DNA of 64,000 nucleotides, from NCBI GenBank assembly GCA_964022665.1, contig CAXIDF010000001.1:310001-374000 (forward strand), in the 5' to 3' direction. Positions 45,731 to 54,316 of this stretch are shown here, one piece after another. A program made the position numbers and the translations under genes. Source of the stretch: Haliea sp964022665. GTDB lineage: Bacteria; Pseudomonadota; Gammaproteobacteria; Pseudomonadales; Halieaceae. The notes under the pieces were generated by a model that was not told the origin of the DNA, did no database searches, and was given only the letters and a program-made list of their open reading frames with translations. Each line of letters starts with the position of its first letter. The first letter of the stretch is position 1.

Positions 45731-47209
45731 GTGAAAGGGCATCATGATGAAACATTTGATGTGGTCGTCGTCGGAGCCGGCGCAGCGGGATACGCTGCAG
45801 CGTTGGCAGCGAGACAAGCAGGCGCTGATGTCCTCATTCTCGAAAAGTGCGCGAGTGATCTGGCGGGAGGAAATACTCGACTATCTGGCGGAGGATGGTT
45901 CGTCAACCTCAGTGCAGCAAAATCAGCGAACTATCTGCGTTCACTGTGTGCAGAATTCGCTCTACCCGATGACGTTGTTGAGGTCTGGGCCAAAGAAACA
46001 ATGCACAACTCAGACTGGTTGCGAGCACTCGGGGCCAACGTTGAGACCAGTGAGGATTACCATACAGCACCCGAGTACCCTGAACTCGAAGGCAGTGATT
46101 GTTACGGCGGCATGGACCTTATCAACGGTGAGCTGGGCAACGGTTCGCTGTACGATTTTTTGAGTACGTCAGCGCATGCATGCGGGATTGATGTGCGCTT
46201 TGCAACGCCCGCACTGGCGCTCACACAAGAGCCCGGGAATGGCAGTGTTCTCGGCGTCAGGGTTAACCACGGAGGGCGCGAGTATACGGTGGGCGCTCGC
46301 GGTGGCGTAATACTTGCCACGGGTGGCTTCGAAGCCAATGAAGCTATGGTTCGCAACTACCTCGGGCTGACTGACACGATACTTTGGGGTACACACGCCA
46401 ACACAGGCGACGGACACCGCATGGCGCAAAAGGTGGGCGCCGACCTCTGGAACATGCAGAGCATGCTTACCATCACTGGAATCAAAGGCGCCGGAAAGGC
46501 CGGTTACTATCTGGCACTGCCAACGCCCCAGGGGCCGAACAGCTATATCTATGTTGCGCCTGATGCACGACGATTTGCCGACGAATCCGCGTGGCCACGC
46601 CACGGACATGTAGTTCATCACGGCCGCTATGAGCGATTTCCCCTGCATGCCATGCATATGATTTTCGATGAGAAGTTGCGCCGCGCTGGACCACTCTCTC
46701 CTCCTCCCGAAATTTTGCCGATTGGTTGGCAGGCACTTATGCAGGGATACAGTTGGAGTACAGACAACACAAAAGAAATAGAGCAAGGTTGGATAATTCA
46801 AGCGAACACTATCGCAGAACTCGCAGACTTGTTATCCCTCGATAAGGACGCACTCGAGGCTACAATTAGGCAGTTTAACGAGGCCTGCAGCAAAGGAGAT
46901 GATAGCGTGTTCGGTCGACTTTCCAGCACCCTGGATCCGATCTCAGAGCCTCCCTACTATGCAATCGCCAGTCCGCCTCTGCTGGGCTGGACAAACGGAG
47001 GCCCCCGCCGAAATGGGCGTGGTCAGGTCTTGGACCCTGATGGGCATGCAATTAAAGGCCTATACGCTGCGGGTTCCGTCAGCTCGACTTACAGCTGGGC
47101 CAAAGATGGAGGGTTTCATATCGCGGATGCACTGGCTTTCGGAAGGGTAGCGGGGCGTGAAGCTGCCTCAGCGGTTCAGGTTGCCTTTACCTCCCAGACA
47201 TCCTCATGA
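45731..47209 (+). CDS. FAD-dependent oxidoreductase, fumarate reductase/ketosteroid dehydrogenase-like
   Basis: 492 residues from the GTG at 45731 with AAGGAG 6 nt upstream; an ATG at 45626 would add 35 unconserved residues. FAD-binding motif VVVVGAGAAGYAAALAARQA, then GGNTRLSGGGWFVN, and the C-terminal FAD block GLYAAGSVSSTYSWAKDGG. The family includes fumarate reductase flavoproteins, tricarballylate dehydrogenase and 3-ketosteroid dehydrogenases. It is soluble, with no signal peptide. Located between a TonB receptor and a SnoaL-like gene, so a catabolic dehydrogenase is most likely. Confidence 0.85.
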   Translation: MKGHHDETFDVVVVGAGAAGYAAALAARQAGADVLILEKCASDLAGGNTRLSGGGWFVNLSAAKSANYLRSLCAEFALPDDVVEVWAKETMHNSDWLRALGANVETSEDYHTAPEYPELEGSDCYGGMDLINGELGNGSLYDFLSTSAHACGIDVRFATPALALTQEPGNGSVLGVRVNHGGREYTVGARGGVILATGGFEANEAMVRNYLGLTDTILWGTHANTGDGHRMAQKVGADLWNMQSMLTITGIKGAGKAGYYLALPTPQGPNSYIYVAPDARRFADESAWPRHGHVVHHGRYERFPLHAMHMIFDEKLRRAGPLSPPPEILPIGWQALMQGYSWSTDNTKEIEQGWIIQANTIAELADLLSLDKDALEATIRQFNEACSKGDDSVFGRLSSTLDPISEPPYYAIASPPLLGWTNGGPRRNGRGQVLDPDGHAIKGLYAAGSVSSTYSWAKDGGFHIADALAFGRVAGREAASAVQVAFTSQTSS

Positions 47210-47260
47210 CACATCGCGGGTGTGGCTCGCGTTGATATGTAAAATAGAGGAGCGTGGAAC

Positions 47261-47764
47261 ATGATGGATGCAGCGGAGGCGAGAAATGAAATCCGCCGCC
47301 TTATGTTTGCGTACACCGATGCGCTGGACGGCGGAGATTTGGACGCGGTTGCGGCACTTTTTGCGGATGCCACGGTGCGGGTTGACGGCGCCAGCGGCGG
47401 TGCCAGTGGCGCCGTTGAGGTACGCGAATTCTTTTCAGCAGTCACTTTCTACAAGGACGGTGACAGGTGCGATCAGGATGACCCTGCGTCTACCCCTGCC
47501 ACGCAGCATTTGACCAGCAATGTATACATTGAGGTCGACACTGACGGCCTGGCTGCGTCTGCACGTTCGCGATTTACCGTGTTTCAAGCTTGCCCCAATT
47601 TCCCCCTCCAGCCCATTATTGCAGGCCGCTACCAGGACCGGTTCGAACATCACAATGGCCGCTGGCGGTTTACTGAGCGGGTGGAGTTTATCGATCTTGT
47701 TGCCGATCTCGCCCATCACCTGGATGCCGAGTTCAGACAGACGACCGCGCTGAAGATTCCTTAG
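47261..47764 (+). CDS. SnoaL/NTF2-like protein
   Basis: 167 residues. The N-terminal helix AEARNEIRRLMFAYTDALDGG and DLDAVAALFADATVRV are typical of SnoaL-like cone-fold proteins, which include ketosteroid isomerase, dehydratases and ring-forming enzymes. It follows the FAD oxidoreductase by about 50 nt in the same direction, probably the same operon. Whether it is an enzyme is not decided by the sequence. Confidence 0.85.
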   Translation: MMDAAEARNEIRRLMFAYTDALDGGDLDAVAALFADATVRVDGASGGASGAVEVREFFSAVTFYKDGDRCDQDDPASTPATQHLTSNVYIEVDTDGLAASARSRFTVFQACPNFPLQPIIAGRYQDRFEHHNGRWRFTERVEFIDLVADLAHHLDAEFRQTTALKIP

Positions 47765-47820
47765 GGTCGCGCTCTTGCATCACGATATTCGCGCACCGGC
47801 CTTATCTCGAGTGATTGAGT

Positions 47821-48999
47821 TTATCGTCCGAGCACTGCGACGCTTCGGTAGATAAGCCGGATCAGATCAACCTGTCGACTGACACCTGTTTTTTCGAAAA
47901 TGTGAGCCAGATGATTCCTCGCAGTTTTTTCGGCTACGTTCAGGGATCTCCCGGCATGTGCCAGTGTCATGCCATCTGCCAGCAGCAGCGCAAGTTTGGC
48001 CTCTGAAAGCGTGAGTCCGAACAGGGCTGATATCATGCCTAGATTTTCGAATACATCCCCGCTGTTGGTGAACTTTAATGTCGACAGGTCACTCATATAG
48101 ATAACGACCGCCGGAGCGGCGGAGCCTGCAAAATACCTGTCATGGGCAACAGGCTTGATCAGCAAACCAATGGGCCCCCCGGATTGGCAATCGACCCGAA
48201 TAATTCTCGGCTCATGGGTTTCTTCGGGAGGCGAGCCCTCTGCCATTGGTTCCAAAATGCCCTGTAATGATTCTCTGAAAGGCGTGTTTTGGATGATAAG
48301 CTCTTGGTGCTCAACGTGTATCTCCGAGTATCGCTGAATCAAGTCGTCTGCAATCGAGTTGCAACTCAGTATTCGTCCGTCGGCATCAAGAACGAGGGAG
48401 CCAAAACTCATATTCTGCAGAGCGGTGTTGTACAGAAGTCGCTCGCTATTGCTTAACATTACTGCAGCGTAGGTCGCCAGAGAAACCTCGAGATGTGGAT
48501 GGAGTGTCTTGAGTAGTCTAATCGAAGCGTCTGAAAAATTTCCTTGCGCACTACTTCTACAGGCCGATATCCAGCATTTCCGTCCCGATGCGGAGAACCC
48601 AATTCGAAGTGCATACTCGATACCCAGTGGCTGCAAAAATTCTAGGAAATAAGTGGAATCGGTATGCTCATCAAGAGTAGTTAGTTGGCCGGGATTAGTC
48701 TTCACACATGAAGTTGGATCAAGATCAAGATACTCTTCAATATAGCGCCTGTTGACGACATCCCAGTCGATATCGCACCCGGGGTCGCTAGAGATGACAT
48801 GGGCTTCTATTGCAGACTCAGTGGTTGGGTAGAGGACCAGTGCTGTCGCTAGAGCACCAAGCTCCTCTCGCAGTAAATCGACAAAATCCTGCCAAGGCGG
48901 CGAGCACAGGGCGCCCTGATGTAACGCGAGGAGCAAGCCTTCATGCGGCGTAACAGTTTGACACGCTGTATTGTTTTTCAAGTCAATCGCGGAGGGCAT
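47821..48999 (-). CDS. LuxR-family transcriptional regulator
   Basis: 392 residues. The C terminus is a LuxR/GerE HTH (LTLSEAKLALLLADGMTLAH followed by NVAEKTARNHLAHIFEKTGV). The N-terminal 300 residues look like a PAS/GAF-type sensor without a receiver Asp, similar to regulators of steroid or terpenoid catabolic islands. It faces the FAD-SnoaL pair tail to tail and probably controls the neighbouring cluster. The ligand is unknown. Confidence 0.85.
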   Translation of the reverse strand: MPSAIDLKNNTACQTVTPHEGLLLALHQGALCSPPWQDFVDLLREELGALATALVLYPTTESAIEAHVISSDPGCDIDWDVVNRRYIEEYLDLDPTSCVKTNPGQLTTLDEHTDSTYFLEFLQPLGIEYALRIGFSASGRKCWISACRSSAQGNFSDASIRLLKTLHPHLEVSLATYAAVMLSNSERLLYNTALQNMSFGSLVLDADGRILSCNSIADDLIQRYSEIHVEHQELIIQNTPFRESLQGILEPMAEGSPPEETHEPRIIRVDCQSGGPIGLLIKPVAHDRYFAGSAAPAVVIYMSDLSTLKFTNSGDVFENLGMISALFGLTLSEAKLALLLADGMTLAHAGRSLNVAEKTARNHLAHIFEKTGVSRQVDLIRLIYRSVAVLGR

Positions 49000-49481
49000 G
49001 ACACATCACCAGTCGTCATTGCACTTTGGACAGCTTTTCCATGTCTTCAACCAAACACTCGTACCGATGACCAGGCAGCTTCTGCATTTAGGCTGCGCTG
49101 TTATCGATGGACGCGAGCCATGACGATCATCGGCCCAATGAAGCGACCTTAATGTTGTTCGCGACAACCCCGTGCTCTTTGCCGCCGGTCCATTCTCGTC
49201 GATATTAACCCACACAAGTTGAATACGCCTCCCCGATCGTTTTATCCGATCTGCCGGGTTGGATCATCTTGCTGCATTGTTGTTGAAGTTGTGAGTGGGG
49301 TCATTTATGACGGGGTACAAACCTACTCAGTAGGAGTATCTTAAATGGAGCCTCGGCTGCCATCCTCTCACCAACCCCGCGCACAAGCCCTGCCTGCGAC
49401 TTTACCTGAAAATAAAATATATGAAATTCCGTATATACGGCGTAACATATTTTTTTGTCTATTCAAATATCGAGGCCTTGC
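49000..49481. other. LuxR-ars intergenic region
   Basis: 482 bp without a convincing gene. It holds a short inverted repeat (CCTACTCAGTAGG, 49323-49335) of unknown meaning, the ars promoter/operator region, and AT-rich sequence just before the ArsC-ArsR start. A 69-codon minus-strand reading (49006-49215) is not supported. Confidence 0.5.
49429..49440. promoter_or_regulatory. palindromic operator candidate for the ars operon
   Basis: CCGTATATACGG, a perfect 12-bp palindrome 41 bp before the ArsC-ArsR start and within AT-rich promoter-like sequence (TATATG and TATATA nearby). ArsR-type repressors bind such sites; the fused ArsR domain is the likely ligand. Confidence 0.5.
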
Positions 49482-50246
49482 ATGCAACGCGTCCTGTTCG
49501 TGTGCAGCGGGAATTCCGCACGCTCGCAAATGGCCGAGGCACTGCTGCGGCATTTCGCCGGCGACCAGTTCGAGGTGTACAGTGCGGGCACTCGTCCCGC
49601 CGAGGTTGACCCGCGCACCCTCGCGGCGCTGGAGGGCTTCGGGCTGGAAGCCAACGGGCTTGAGTCCAAGTCAGTTGAACGCTTCGCCGACCAGCCGTTC
49701 GACTTCGTCATCAGCCTCTGCGACAAGGCGCATCGTGAATGCCGTCACTGGCCGGGCAGTGGCGCGGTGATGGCGTGGGACTTCCCCGACCCCAAGGCCA
49801 GCAACGAACCCAAGGCGTTTGCGCGCTGCCTGCATGAAATCAGCGAACGCATACGCCTCTTTGTGCTCGTCAACAGCAAGAACGTCCACGCAGAGGCCAA
49901 GCCTCCCCAGCCACTGGTCTTCTACAAGTCCCTGGCGGAGGAAACGCGCCTGCTCAGCGTACTGTTGATTGAGCAGGAGGGTGAGCTTTGCGTTTGCGAA
50001 TTGATGGAAGCACTGGAACAGTCACAGCCCAAGGTTTCACGGCACCTGAGCCATCTGCGCGAGGCCGGCCTGCTACTGGATCGGCGCCAGGGGCAATGGG
50101 TGTTCTACCGTCTGCACCCCCTGCTCGATGACTGGATGTGCACGATTCTCCGTGAGACCCGCGAACACTGTCCGCAATTGCTGGAGCACCCCCTGCGGCG
50201 CTTGCGTGCGATGCATACGCGCCCTTCGCAAGGCGCCTCTGCGTGA
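49482..50246 (+). CDS. arsenate reductase-ArsR repressor fusion protein
   Basis: 254 residues from the ATG at 49482 (GAGG 7 nt upstream). Residues 1-130 are a low-molecular-weight phosphatase-type arsenate reductase: P-loop CSGNSAR (Cys8-Arg14), the Cys80 and Cys87 relay pair (LCDKAHREC) as in thioredoxin-coupled ArsC, and Asp103 in the DP loop. Residues 145-235 are an ArsR winged helix with the arsenite-sensing CVC (Cys170, Cys172) and the recognition helix QSQPKVSRHLSHL. One protein may both reduce arsenate and sense the arsenite produced. It overlaps acr3 by 4 nt. The operator candidate lies just upstream. Confidence 0.93.
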   Translation: MQRVLFVCSGNSARSQMAEALLRHFAGDQFEVYSAGTRPAEVDPRTLAALEGFGLEANGLESKSVERFADQPFDFVISLCDKAHRECRHWPGSGAVMAWDFPDPKASNEPKAFARCLHEISERIRLFVLVNSKNVHAEAKPPQPLVFYKSLAEETRLLSVLLIEQEGELCVCELMEALEQSQPKVSRHLSHLREAGLLLDRRQGQWVFYRLHPLLDDWMCTILRETREHCPQLLEHPLRRLRAMHTRPSQGASA

Positions 50247-51280
50247 GTATTTTCCAGCGGTACATGAGCCTGTGGGTAGCACTTTGTATTGTTGCCGGTG
50301 TGACTCTGGGTGTGCTGGTGCCCGATGTATTCGGCGCTATTGCGCGGCTGGAGTTTGCCCACGTCAACCTCGTGGTGGCGGTCTTAATCTGGGTGATGAT
50401 CTACCCGATGATGGTACAGATGGACTTCCGTTCCATCGGTGAGGTGGGCAGGAAACCGAAAGGACTGGCGCTGACTTTGATCGTTAACTGGCTGATCAAG
50501 CCATTTACCATGGCGGCGCTGGGGTGGCTGTTCTTCCGTGTGATTTTTGTCGACTGGGTCGATCCGCAGAGCGCGGGAGAGTTCATCGCCGGCATGATTC
50601 TGTTGGGGGTTGCGCCCTGCACGGCCATGGTATTTGTCTGGAGCCAGCTGACCCGGGGCGACCCCAATTACACCCTGGTACAGGTTTCCGTGAATGACAT
50701 CATCATGGTGTTCGCGTTCGCGCCCATCACCGCATTCCTGCTGGGTGTCAGCGATATTCACGTGCCATGGGCAACCCTGTTGTTGTCGGTGGTGCTGTAC
50801 GTGGTGCTACCTCTGGTCGCCGGCGCCCTGACCCGTTACCGGCTGGAGCGTGATGGCGATGGCGAGCGCCTGGCCGGCTTGTTGCAAACCCTGAAGCCGT
50901 GGTCAATTGTGGGCTTGCTGGCCACCGTGGTGCTGTTGTTCGGGTTTCAGGCCGAGACCATTCTCGAGCAGCCCCAGACGATAGGCCTGATCGCGATTCC
51001 CCTGATGATCCAGACCTACGGCATTTTTGTGCTTGCCTATGCCGCCGCCTACTGGTTGCGCTTGCCCCACAATATTGCGGCGCCCGCCTGCATGATTGGC
51101 ACCTCCAATTTCTTTGAGTTGGCGGTCGCTGTGGCGATATCCCTGTTTGGTCTGCACTCCGGTGCAGCCCTGGCCACCGTGGTCGGTGTGCTGGTGGAGG
51201 TGCCGGTCATGTTGTCGCTGGTGGCCATCGCCAACAAAACACATCACTGGTTCGACGCCCGACAGGTCGAGCATGTCTGA
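50243..51280 (+). CDS. acr3: arsenite efflux transporter, Acr3 family
   Basis: 345 residues, ten hydrophobic segments. GTG start overlapping the ArsC-ArsR stop. Acr3 signatures are visible: IYPMMVQMDFRSIGEV, the Cys in GVAPCTAMVFVWSQLTRG, and the late GTSNFFELAVAVAISLFG. It exports arsenite made by the fused reductase. Confidence 0.95.
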   Translation: MSIFQRYMSLWVALCIVAGVTLGVLVPDVFGAIARLEFAHVNLVVAVLIWVMIYPMMVQMDFRSIGEVGRKPKGLALTLIVNWLIKPFTMAALGWLFFRVIFVDWVDPQSAGEFIAGMILLGVAPCTAMVFVWSQLTRGDPNYTLVQVSVNDIIMVFAFAPITAFLLGVSDIHVPWATLLLSVVLYVVLPLVAGALTRYRLERDGDGERLAGLLQTLKPWSIVGLLATVVLLFGFQAETILEQPQTIGLIAIPLMIQTYGIFVLAYAAAYWLRLPHNIAAPACMIGTSNFFELAVAVAISLFGLHSGAALATVVGVLVEVPVMLSLVAIANKTHHWFDARQVEHV

Positions 51281-51340
51281 ACAGAGCCCCGGTCACGAGT
51301 GCCTCGAAAAATTTTAACGTTCCCACACTGAGTAGCTGCC

Positions 51341-52342
51341 ATGTCTATCAATATAGGAATTAACGGTTTCGGGCGCATGGGCCGCCTGACCCTGCGCGTC
51401 CTCTTTGAACAAACGGACGTGCGTATCGTGCGCATCAATGATCCCGCGGCTGACGCGGCAACCTGCGCACACTTGATGAACTTCGATACCGTGCACGGCC
51501 GCTGGCAACACGAAGCAAGCTCCGACAGTAACGCCCTGATCATTGGCGACCAGCGGGTCGCCGTCACCGCGAACACGGCCATCAGTGAAACCGACTGGTC
51601 CGGCTGCGATGTGGTGATTGAAGCGTCCGGCCGGATGAAAACCCGGGCACTGCTACAGGCGTATCTCGACCAGGGCGTGCAGCGCGTAGTCGTAACCGCA
51701 CCGGTGAAGGATGAAGGCGTACTCAATGTGGTCATGGGAGTGAATGATGATCTGTACGATCCCGCAGCGCACCCGATCCTGACCGCCGCGTCCTGCACCA
51801 CCAACTGTCTTGCACCAGTGGTAAAAGTGATCCACGAGCAATTGGGTATCCGCCACGGCAGCATGACCACGATTCACAGTGTGACCAACACGCAAACCAT
51901 TCTGGATGCCGCCCATAAGGACTTGCGGCGGGCACGCGCCTGCGGCGAGAGCCTGATACCCACCACAACGGGCTCCGCAACGGCGATCACGCAGATTTTC
52001 CCCGAGCTCAAGGGCAAGCTGAACGGGCATGCTATTCGGGTACCGTTGGCCAACGCCTCCCTCACCGATTGTGTCTTTGAGGTCGAGCGCGCCACCACTG
52101 CGCAGGAGGTGAATGCGCTGCTGGCGCAGGCAGCTGCGGGTGAGCTGCAGGGTATTTTGGGTTACGAGGAACGGCCGCTGGTATCGATCGATTACAAGAC
52201 CGACCCGCGTTCCAGCATCATTGATGCCCTCTCTACGCTGGTGGTGAATGGTACACAGGTGAAAATCTACGCCTGGTACGACAATGAGTGGGGCTACGCC
52301 AACCGCACGGCTGAATTGGCGCTGAAAGTGGGCCGTCACTAA
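51341..52342 (+). CDS. glyceraldehyde-3-phosphate dehydrogenase of the ars operon
   Basis: 333 residues. NAD-binding INGFGRMGRLTLR and active-site ASCTTNCLAP with catalytic Cys152. Its arsJ neighbour (adjacent, no gap) indicates the known pair in which GAPDH makes 1-arseno-3-phosphoglycerate from arsenate and ArsJ exports it. It is distinct from a housekeeping glycolytic role. 60 bp after acr3. Confidence 0.93.
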   Translation: MSINIGINGFGRMGRLTLRVLFEQTDVRIVRINDPAADAATCAHLMNFDTVHGRWQHEASSDSNALIIGDQRVAVTANTAISETDWSGCDVVIEASGRMKTRALLQAYLDQGVQRVVVTAPVKDEGVLNVVMGVNDDLYDPAAHPILTAASCTTNCLAPVVKVIHEQLGIRHGSMTTIHSVTNTQTILDAAHKDLRRARACGESLIPTTTGSATAITQIFPELKGKLNGHAIRVPLANASLTDCVFEVERATTAQEVNALLAQAAAGELQGILGYEERPLVSIDYKTDPRSSIIDALSTLVVNGTQVKIYAWYDNEWGYANRTAELALKVGRH

Positions 52343-53572
52343 GTGCTGAGCCAGCTGTCCCCGGCTATTCGGCAGTACCTGGTGGTCACTGCCAATTACT
52401 GGGCGTTCACACTCACCGACGGCGCACTGCGCATGCTGGTCGTGCTGCATTTTCATGGGCTCGGCTATTCGCCACTGGACATTGCGCTGCTGTTTCTCTT
52501 TTACGAGATTTTCGGCGTCATCACCAACCTGCTGGGGGGGTGGCTGGGTGCGCATTGGGGTCTCAACCGCACCATGAACATCGGCCTCGCCCTGCAGGTG
52601 GTGGCACTGTCTATGCTGCTGGTGCCGCCTGCCTGGCTCACGGTTGTGTGGGTGATGGCGGCACAGGCGTTGTCGGGCATTGCCAAGGACCTCAATAAAA
52701 TGAGTGCCAAAAGCGCCATCAAACTGCTGGTACCGGCAGATGCGCAGAATCAGCTCTACCGCTGGGTGGCGATTCTCACCGGGTCCAAGAACGCGCTCAA
52801 GGGCGTAGGGTTCTTTCTCGGCGGCGTACTGCTGATGTGGCTCGGATTTGCCGGCGCCGTGGCAGCGATGGTGGTGGCGCTGACACTGGTCTGGTTGCTG
52901 AGCCTGCTCCTGTTGAAACAGGATCTTGGCAAGTCGGCGAAAAAACCCGCGTTCCGCGATATACTTTCCAAGAGTCGTGCGATCAATATTCTCTCTGCCG
53001 CGCGCCTGTTCCTGTTTGCCGCGCGCGATGTCTGGTTTGTTGTTGCCCTGCCGGTTTTCCTCTCTCAGACGCTGGGCTGGAACCACGGCCAGACGGGCGG
53101 TTTTCTCGCCCTCTGGGTAATTGGCTACGGCCTGGTGCAGAGCCTGGCGCCGCGCATTACCGGCAATGCCTCGGTAGCCGTACCCGACGGCCGGGCTGTT
53201 ACCCTGTGGGCTGCTGGACTCACGCTGCTGCCCGGTGGTATAGCGCTCGGGTTGCTCTATGGCCTCGACCCGGCCACCTTGCTGATCGGCGGCTTGCTGT
53301 TGTTCGGGGCGGTATTTGCCGTCAACTCTTCGTTGCACAGTTATCTGATCGTCAGCTACGCGCGCAGTGACGGTGTGTCGCTGGATGTGGGTTTCTACTA
53401 TATGTCCAATGCCATGGGCCGCCTGATCGGTACGCTGCTCTCCGGCTGGCTGTTTCAACTCGCGGGGCAGGGCAGCGCCGGGTTGCAGGCGTGCTTGTGG
53501 GCCTCGCTGGCGTTGCTGTTGCTGGCCACGGTTGTCTCGACCCGCCTGCCGCAATATGCCCGGCGGGTTTGA
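52343..53572 (+). CDS. arsJ: organoarsenical efflux MFS permease ArsJ
   Basis: 409 residues, about eleven hydrophobic segments, GTG start at the base after the GAPDH stop. The family is recognised by YWAFTLTDGALRMLVVLHFH and SGIAKDLNKMSAKSAIK. It exports 1-arseno-3-phosphoglycerate, giving arsenate resistance together with the GAPDH. Confidence 0.93.
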   Translation: MLSQLSPAIRQYLVVTANYWAFTLTDGALRMLVVLHFHGLGYSPLDIALLFLFYEIFGVITNLLGGWLGAHWGLNRTMNIGLALQVVALSMLLVPPAWLTVVWVMAAQALSGIAKDLNKMSAKSAIKLLVPADAQNQLYRWVAILTGSKNALKGVGFFLGGVLLMWLGFAGAVAAMVVALTLVWLLSLLLLKQDLGKSAKKPAFRDILSKSRAINILSAARLFLFAARDVWFVVALPVFLSQTLGWNHGQTGGFLALWVIGYGLVQSLAPRITGNASVAVPDGRAVTLWAAGLTLLPGGIALGLLYGLDPATLLIGGLLLFGAVFAVNSSLHSYLIVSYARSDGVSLDVGFYYMSNAMGRLIGTLLSGWLFQLAGQGSAGLQACLWASLALLLLATVVSTRLPQYARRV

Positions 53573-53632
53573 TGAGGTATTGTGGCAACTGCAACAATGC
53601 TGCTGAAACAGCCGCAGCACCCTGAGGTAACC

Positions 53633-54316
53633 ATGGCCGACCGCTTACTCATTGTTGAAGACAATCGCGACATTCTGGCGAGTGTGGTCGACTACCTTGA
53701 GCTCAAGGGATTTGTTGTGGATGCGATAGAGAACGGCCAGGCCGCCCGCGCGCTGATTCAGGCGAATCACTACGATCTGGTGGTGCTTGATATTGGCCTG
53801 CCGGGTATGGATGGCTTCACGCTCTGTGCCGAGTTGCGCCAGCGCGACAGAAACCCGCTGCCGGTCATTATGCTCACCGCCCGCGATGCCGTAGAGGACC
53901 GGGTGCTTGGTTTTGAAGCGGGCGCCGACGATTATCTGGTGAAGCCTTTCGCCCTGCCCGAGCTGTACCAGCGCATCAAGGCGGTATTGAAGCGCACACA
54001 ACGCCGCTATGAACCTGTACTGCACGTGGGCGACCTGTCGCTGAATACCGAAACACGGCAAGTGACCCGGCAGGGCCAGGCCATCAAGCTGGATCGCAAA
54101 GGCTATGCGCTTCTCGAGCTACTGATGAAACGCTGGCCAGAGGTTGTGACGCATGAAGATCTTAACCACACCCTGTGGGGTGATGAACCGCCGGACAGCG
54201 CCGCGCTCAAGTCGCATATCTACCGCTTGCGGCAGGCGGTGGACGAGGCCTTCGCCAGCGCGCTGATTCGCAATGTGGCAGGCACCGGTTATGTCCTCTT
54301 CATCGACGGCGAGTAA
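53633..54316 (+). CDS. OmpR-family response regulator
   Basis: 227 residues from the ATG at 53633. Receiver domain: acidic pair in IVEDNRD, phospho-Asp in LVVLDIGLPGMDG, Lys in YLVKPF. C-terminal winged helix ends with SHIYRLRQAVDE and GTGYVL. Ends inside the histidine kinase gene. It is of the ColR/QseB/PmrA type and lies just upstream of eptA, which such systems often control. Confidence 0.95.
   Translation: MADRLLIVEDNRDILASVVDYLELKGFVVDAIENGQAARALIQANHYDLVVLDIGLPGMDGFTLCAELRQRDRNPLPVIMLTARDAVEDRVLGFEAGADDYLVKPFALPELYQRIKAVLKRTQRRYEPVLHVGDLSLNTETRQVTRQGQAIKLDRKGYALLELLMKRWPEVVTHEDLNHTLWGDEPPDSAALKSHIYRLRQAVDEAFASALIRNVAGTGYVLFIDGE

Noticed and set aside
49006..49215. Small minus-strand zinc-ribbon-like gene (69 codons)
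   Set aside because: Two Cys pairs appear by chance in an otherwise non-protein-like frame, with no SD and no recognisable family.
51653..53620. Minus-strand open frame of 655 codons
   Set aside because: Antisense to GAPDH and arsJ, with Gln/Arg/His-rich shadow composition.
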